Shown here piece by piece: positions 5,225 to 7,086 of a stretch of DNA of 7,086 nucleotides (position 1 is the first letter of the stretch; each line of letters starts with the position of its first letter). The notes under the pieces were generated by a model. The model saw only the letters and a list, made by a program, of their open reading frames with translations. It was not told the DNA's origin and ran no database searches. Origin of the DNA: an uncultured Lachnospiraceae bacterium (GTDB taxonomy: Bacteria; Bacillota_A; Clostridia; Lachnospirales; Lachnospiraceae); assembly GCA_947177885.1 (NCBI GenBank), contig CAMWWF010000144.1, forward strand, positions 1 to 7,086, in the 5' to 3' direction. The position numbers and the translations under genes are program-made.

Positions 5225-5701
5225 TCATTTGACGGGTTTTGCGCCCGCTTTCTCCTGGGCAGCTTCCAGAGCCTGCTTGAAACGGCTCTTTTTCTTGGCC
5301 GGCTGAACTTCGGGTCTTCCATGAAGTCCTTTTACATCCAGTACGTATATGCCGCTGACTACGGCTTTGACTTCCTTCTTGACCGGTACGGAATCAAAAA
5401 TTTTGTCCTCGCAGATCAGGGACATGATCTGTGGGCCGACCTTGGCCTTGACAATGGGAAGCTTGGACCCCCTCATGGCTTTGGGCACCTGATCCATAAC
5501 GATCTGCGGCAGTCCGGCATCCCGCACCTTCATCCGCTTCTTGTCTATGATCAGCATTGATACAGTCTGTTTGTTTGCATTTAATATCTCCTGCTGTTCC
5601 GCCTGCTTTTTCTGTGCTTTTTTACCGAGAAAATAAAGGACGACAGCTATAATTACCAATACAACGGCAATAACTATTAATGTGATGACCCATGGTTTCA
5701 T
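5225..5701 (-). CDS. Membrane-anchored protein of unknown function, 158 residues
   Basis: One hydrophobic segment at residues 5-25 (VITLIVIAVVLVIIAVVLYFL) is followed at once by a lysine-rich stretch (27-32). By the positive-inside rule this places the rest of the protein in the cytoplasm. There is no lipobox or signal cleavage site. Residues 28-45 look helical. Residues 46-125 form a compact strand-rich domain with conserved-looking stretches MLIIDKK, DAGLPQIVMDQVP and RGSKLPIVKAKVGP. The tail (134-158) is Lys/Ala rich. It resembles hypothetical proteins I associate with Lachnospiraceae genomes, but I know no function. AGGAGGT lies 8 nt before ATG 5701-5699, so the start is secure. The gene runs alone from its own extended -10 promoter and converges on the AraC-family gene. 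Confidence 0.85.
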   Translation of the reverse strand: MKPWVITLIVIAVVLVIIAVVLYFLGKKAQKKQAEQQEILNANKQTVSMLIIDKKRMKVRDAGLPQIVMDQVPKAMRGSKLPIVKAKVGPQIMSLICEDKIFDSVPVKKEVKAVVSGIYVLDVKGLHGRPEVQPAKKKSRFKQALEAAQEKAGAKPVK

Positions 5702-5734
5702 AGGATAGACCTCCTGTCAAATTGATTCTCCTAT

Positions 5735-5743
5735 ATTGTAGCA
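5735..5743 (-). promoter_or_regulatory. Extended -10 promoter (TGCTACAAT) of the membrane protein gene
   Basis: On the minus strand, TGC precedes TACAAT (5740-5735), one base from consensus. A weak TTGCTT (5764-5759) lies 18 bp upstream as a possible -35. Transcription would start near 5728, giving a leader of under 30 nt with the AGGAGGT ribosome-binding site. Confidence 0.55.
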
Positions 5744-5815
5744 CAGGTATGTCAGTATAAGCAACAAAACATTTCATGGTTTTTTCATTTCACTCTTTCA
5801 AAAAAGACCGTTCTG

Positions 5816-5824
5816 TGATATAAG
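5816..5824 (+). promoter_or_regulatory. Candidate extended -10 promoter (TGATATAAG) of the lipoprotein/asnS operon
   Basis: TGA precedes TATAAG at 5819-5824 (5 of 6 to consensus). The -35 region is poor. A start near 5831 leaves a leader of about 120 nt before ATG 5953. Confidence 0.4.
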
Positions 5825-5830
5825 TATAGG

Positions 5831-5946
5831 TATACGTGTGCAGAAAACTGAAAGGACTGTCGTTACAGTTCAGCCTTCTCCAATTGGGGCGCAGCGGGCC
5901 GCAAGCAGGGGCGTGCAGACCGTGGGAATGATTACAACAGAGAGGA
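5831..5946 (+). other. Leader of the lipoprotein gene with a bulged hairpin
   Basis: CTGA (5848-5851) and ACTGT (5856-5860) pair with ACAGT (5865-5869) and TCAG (5870-5873) around a CGTT loop, with AAGG bulged: nine base pairs. After it comes CCAATTGG and a G-rich run (5886-5920). No T-box sequence (GGGTGGTACCGCG-like) or other known riboswitch is visible, and no T-run terminator. Confidence 0.35.
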
Positions 5947-5952
5947 ATGTTT

Positions 5953-6993
5953 ATGAAAAAGAAAATAGCAGGTATTCTGACCACCCTGCTGGCAGTGGGA
6001 CTGCTTGCAGGGTGTGGCCGGAGCAGGGAAGAGAATGCATTGAGGGATCTGAAAACGGATTCTTATGTAACGCTGGGTGATTATCAGAATCTCAGCATCC
6101 ATGTGGATCCGCTTATTGTCACAGATTCGGAGCGTGACCTTTATGTCATGGAGGCTTACAGCAGATTTGCGACATTGGAGAACAGTGGGATCACGGATCG
6201 CGCCGCCGCGGACGGGGATACGGTGAACATTGATTATGTGGGTAAGAAGGACGATGTGGCATTTGAAGGCGGTACTGCTTCGGGTGCTTTTCTGGTTCTG
6301 GGATCGGACAGTTATATTGACGGATTTGAAGATGGGCTGGTGGGTGTCCGGCCGGGGGAGACAGTAGACCTGAATCTGAGTTTTCCGGAAGGCTATGGCA
6401 ATCAGGAACTGGCGGGACAGGCAGTGGTATTTACAGTCACGGTGAACTATATTGTGGAGCTGCGGGATGAGGTGGTGGCCGCTATGGGGCTGGAAAATAT
6501 CGGTACGGTGGCGGAATTGCAGCAATATGTTTATGACAGACTCTATGCCGATAAAGAATCGGATTACGAGAGCAATGTGAAAAGTGCCATTATGACAGCC
6601 CTTTTTGAACAGTCCGCCTACGGGGAACTCCCCGAAGAGATCCTGGAGAATAATAAGACCTATGTGAGCGGTATTGTCAATTCGGCCGCCGCTTATGGCC
6701 TGGATGCGGACACTTATACGAATTCCTTTTTTGGAATGGAATCGGAAACCTATATCAATAACTATGCCACAGAGCTGACAAAGCAGGATATTACCCTGCA
6801 GGCAATTGCAAATCAGGAAGATTTAAATGTCAGTGACGGAGAATTGAAATCTGCGTTGGAGCAATATGCCAGGGAGGCGGGGGCGGATTCCGTGGAAGCA
6901 TATCTGGGAAATAATTCGGCGGAGGAATACCGCAATGCGATCATGATGGAAAAAGTAATGAACTATCTGATGGAATGTACACAGATAAATTAA
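5953..6993 (+). CDS. Trigger-factor-like FKBP-type peptidyl-prolyl isomerase lipoprotein
   Basis: The 346-residue protein starts with a signal peptide (MKKK plus a hydrophobic core) and lipobox LAGC, so C21 would be lipid-modified and the protein held on the outer face of the membrane. Residues about 86-168 are a trigger-factor-type FKBP domain: GDTVNIDYVGKK, FEGG, YIDGFEDGLVGVRPGE, and FPEGYGNQELAGQAVVF, which matches FPe.Y....LaGk..F. Residues 175-346 resemble the helical C-terminal chaperone domain of trigger factor. The ribosome-docking N-terminal domain is absent, replaced by the signal peptide and a 60-residue linker. It probably helps fold exported proteins, as PrsA does. ATG 5953 is preferred over in-frame ATG 5947, because AGAGGA lies 6 nt before the former and touches the latter. 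The start of a putative asnS follows after 45 nt. Confidence 0.9.
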   Translation: MKKKIAGILTTLLAVGLLAGCGRSREENALRDLKTDSYVTLGDYQNLSIHVDPLIVTDSERDLYVMEAYSRFATLENSGITDRAAADGDTVNIDYVGKKDDVAFEGGTASGAFLVLGSDSYIDGFEDGLVGVRPGETVDLNLSFPEGYGNQELAGQAVVFTVTVNYIVELRDEVVAAMGLENIGTVAELQQYVYDRLYADKESDYESNVKSAIMTALFEQSAYGELPEEILENNKTYVSGIVNSAAAYGLDADTYTNSFFGMESETYINNYATELTKQDITLQAIANQEDLNVSDGELKSALEQYAREAGADSVEAYLGNNSAEEYRNAIMMEKVMNYLMECTQIN

Positions 6994-7038
6994 GTGTATA
7001 GAGCTGAAATCTAAATTGCTGCAAATGGAGGTATAACA

Positions 7039-7086
7039 ATGGAATTGACAGACATTCGCGATCTTTATCGCAACAGGGAGGAGTAT
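7039..7086 (+). CDS. asnS: Start of a probable asparaginyl-tRNA synthetase, truncated by window end
   Basis: ATG 7039 follows GGAGG (7027-7031) at 7 nt. Only 16 codons are visible, beginning MELTDIRDLYRNREEY. This resembles the N-terminus I remember for clostridial AsnRS (M-L-T-IRDLYRN-E-YL), which precedes the anticodon-binding OB fold. The enzyme charges tRNA-Asn with asparagine in the cytoplasm. There is no terminator between it and the lipoprotein gene, so the two are probably cotranscribed. With so little sequence, the name is a recognition-based guess. Confidence 0.5.
   Translation, partial: MELTDIRDLYRNREEY

Noticed and set aside
5831..5952. T-box or amino-acid riboswitch for the downstream asnS
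   Set aside because: No T-box core sequence, no terminator/antiterminator pair, and the synthetase gene is second in the operon.

Overview
The window looks like a stretch of a Lachnospiraceae-type (Clostridia, Firmicutes) chromosome. The grounds are strong GGAGG-type ribosome-binding sites, extended -10 promoters, moderate GC, and genes whose sequences resemble that family: a UmuC-like polymerase paired with a YolD-like protein, a lipoprotein version of trigger factor, and the first codons of what looks like an asparaginyl-tRNA synthetase. Taxonomy is inferred from recognised protein style, not from a search.

Layout. Positions 1-1154 (minus) hold a PD-(D/E)XK protein of the Rpn / transposase_31 family. 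It is cut by the window edge and ends in a long 7-residue (21 bp) tandem repeat. A well-placed internal Shine-Dalgarno and in-frame ATG sit just before the repeat tail. Positions 1155-1500 are non-coding and AT-rich towards the right, with a 14-bp direct repeat. At 1498-1520 a LexA-box-like dyad abuts an extended -10 promoter. It is followed by about 300 nt of apparently structured leader, and then by a two-gene SOS-type cassette: a UmuC-like Y-family polymerase (1831-3360) and a YolD-like protein (3367-3840). A possible 43-codon ORF and a probable terminator close this block near 4027.

Positions 4139-4167 hold a candidate promoter with a dyad between its elements, for an AraC-family regulator carrying a GyrI-like effector domain (4232-5110). 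A perfect 13-bp hairpin separates it from a convergent gene for a small membrane-anchored protein of unknown function (5225-5701, minus). Divergent from that gene, a promoter and a leader of about 120 nt precede a secreted trigger-factor-like lipoprotein (5953-6993). It is followed after 45 nt, with no terminator, by the start of the putative asnS (7039 to the window edge).

How the parts fit. The left half (Rpn nuclease, UmuC/YolD) looks like accessory or defence/SOS material. The right half (lipoprotein foldase, aminoacyl-tRNA synthetase) looks like core genome. The best leads for something undescribed are the Rpn gene with a possible intragenic small protein on a repeat tail, and the structured leader between the SOS-like operator and the polymerase gene.
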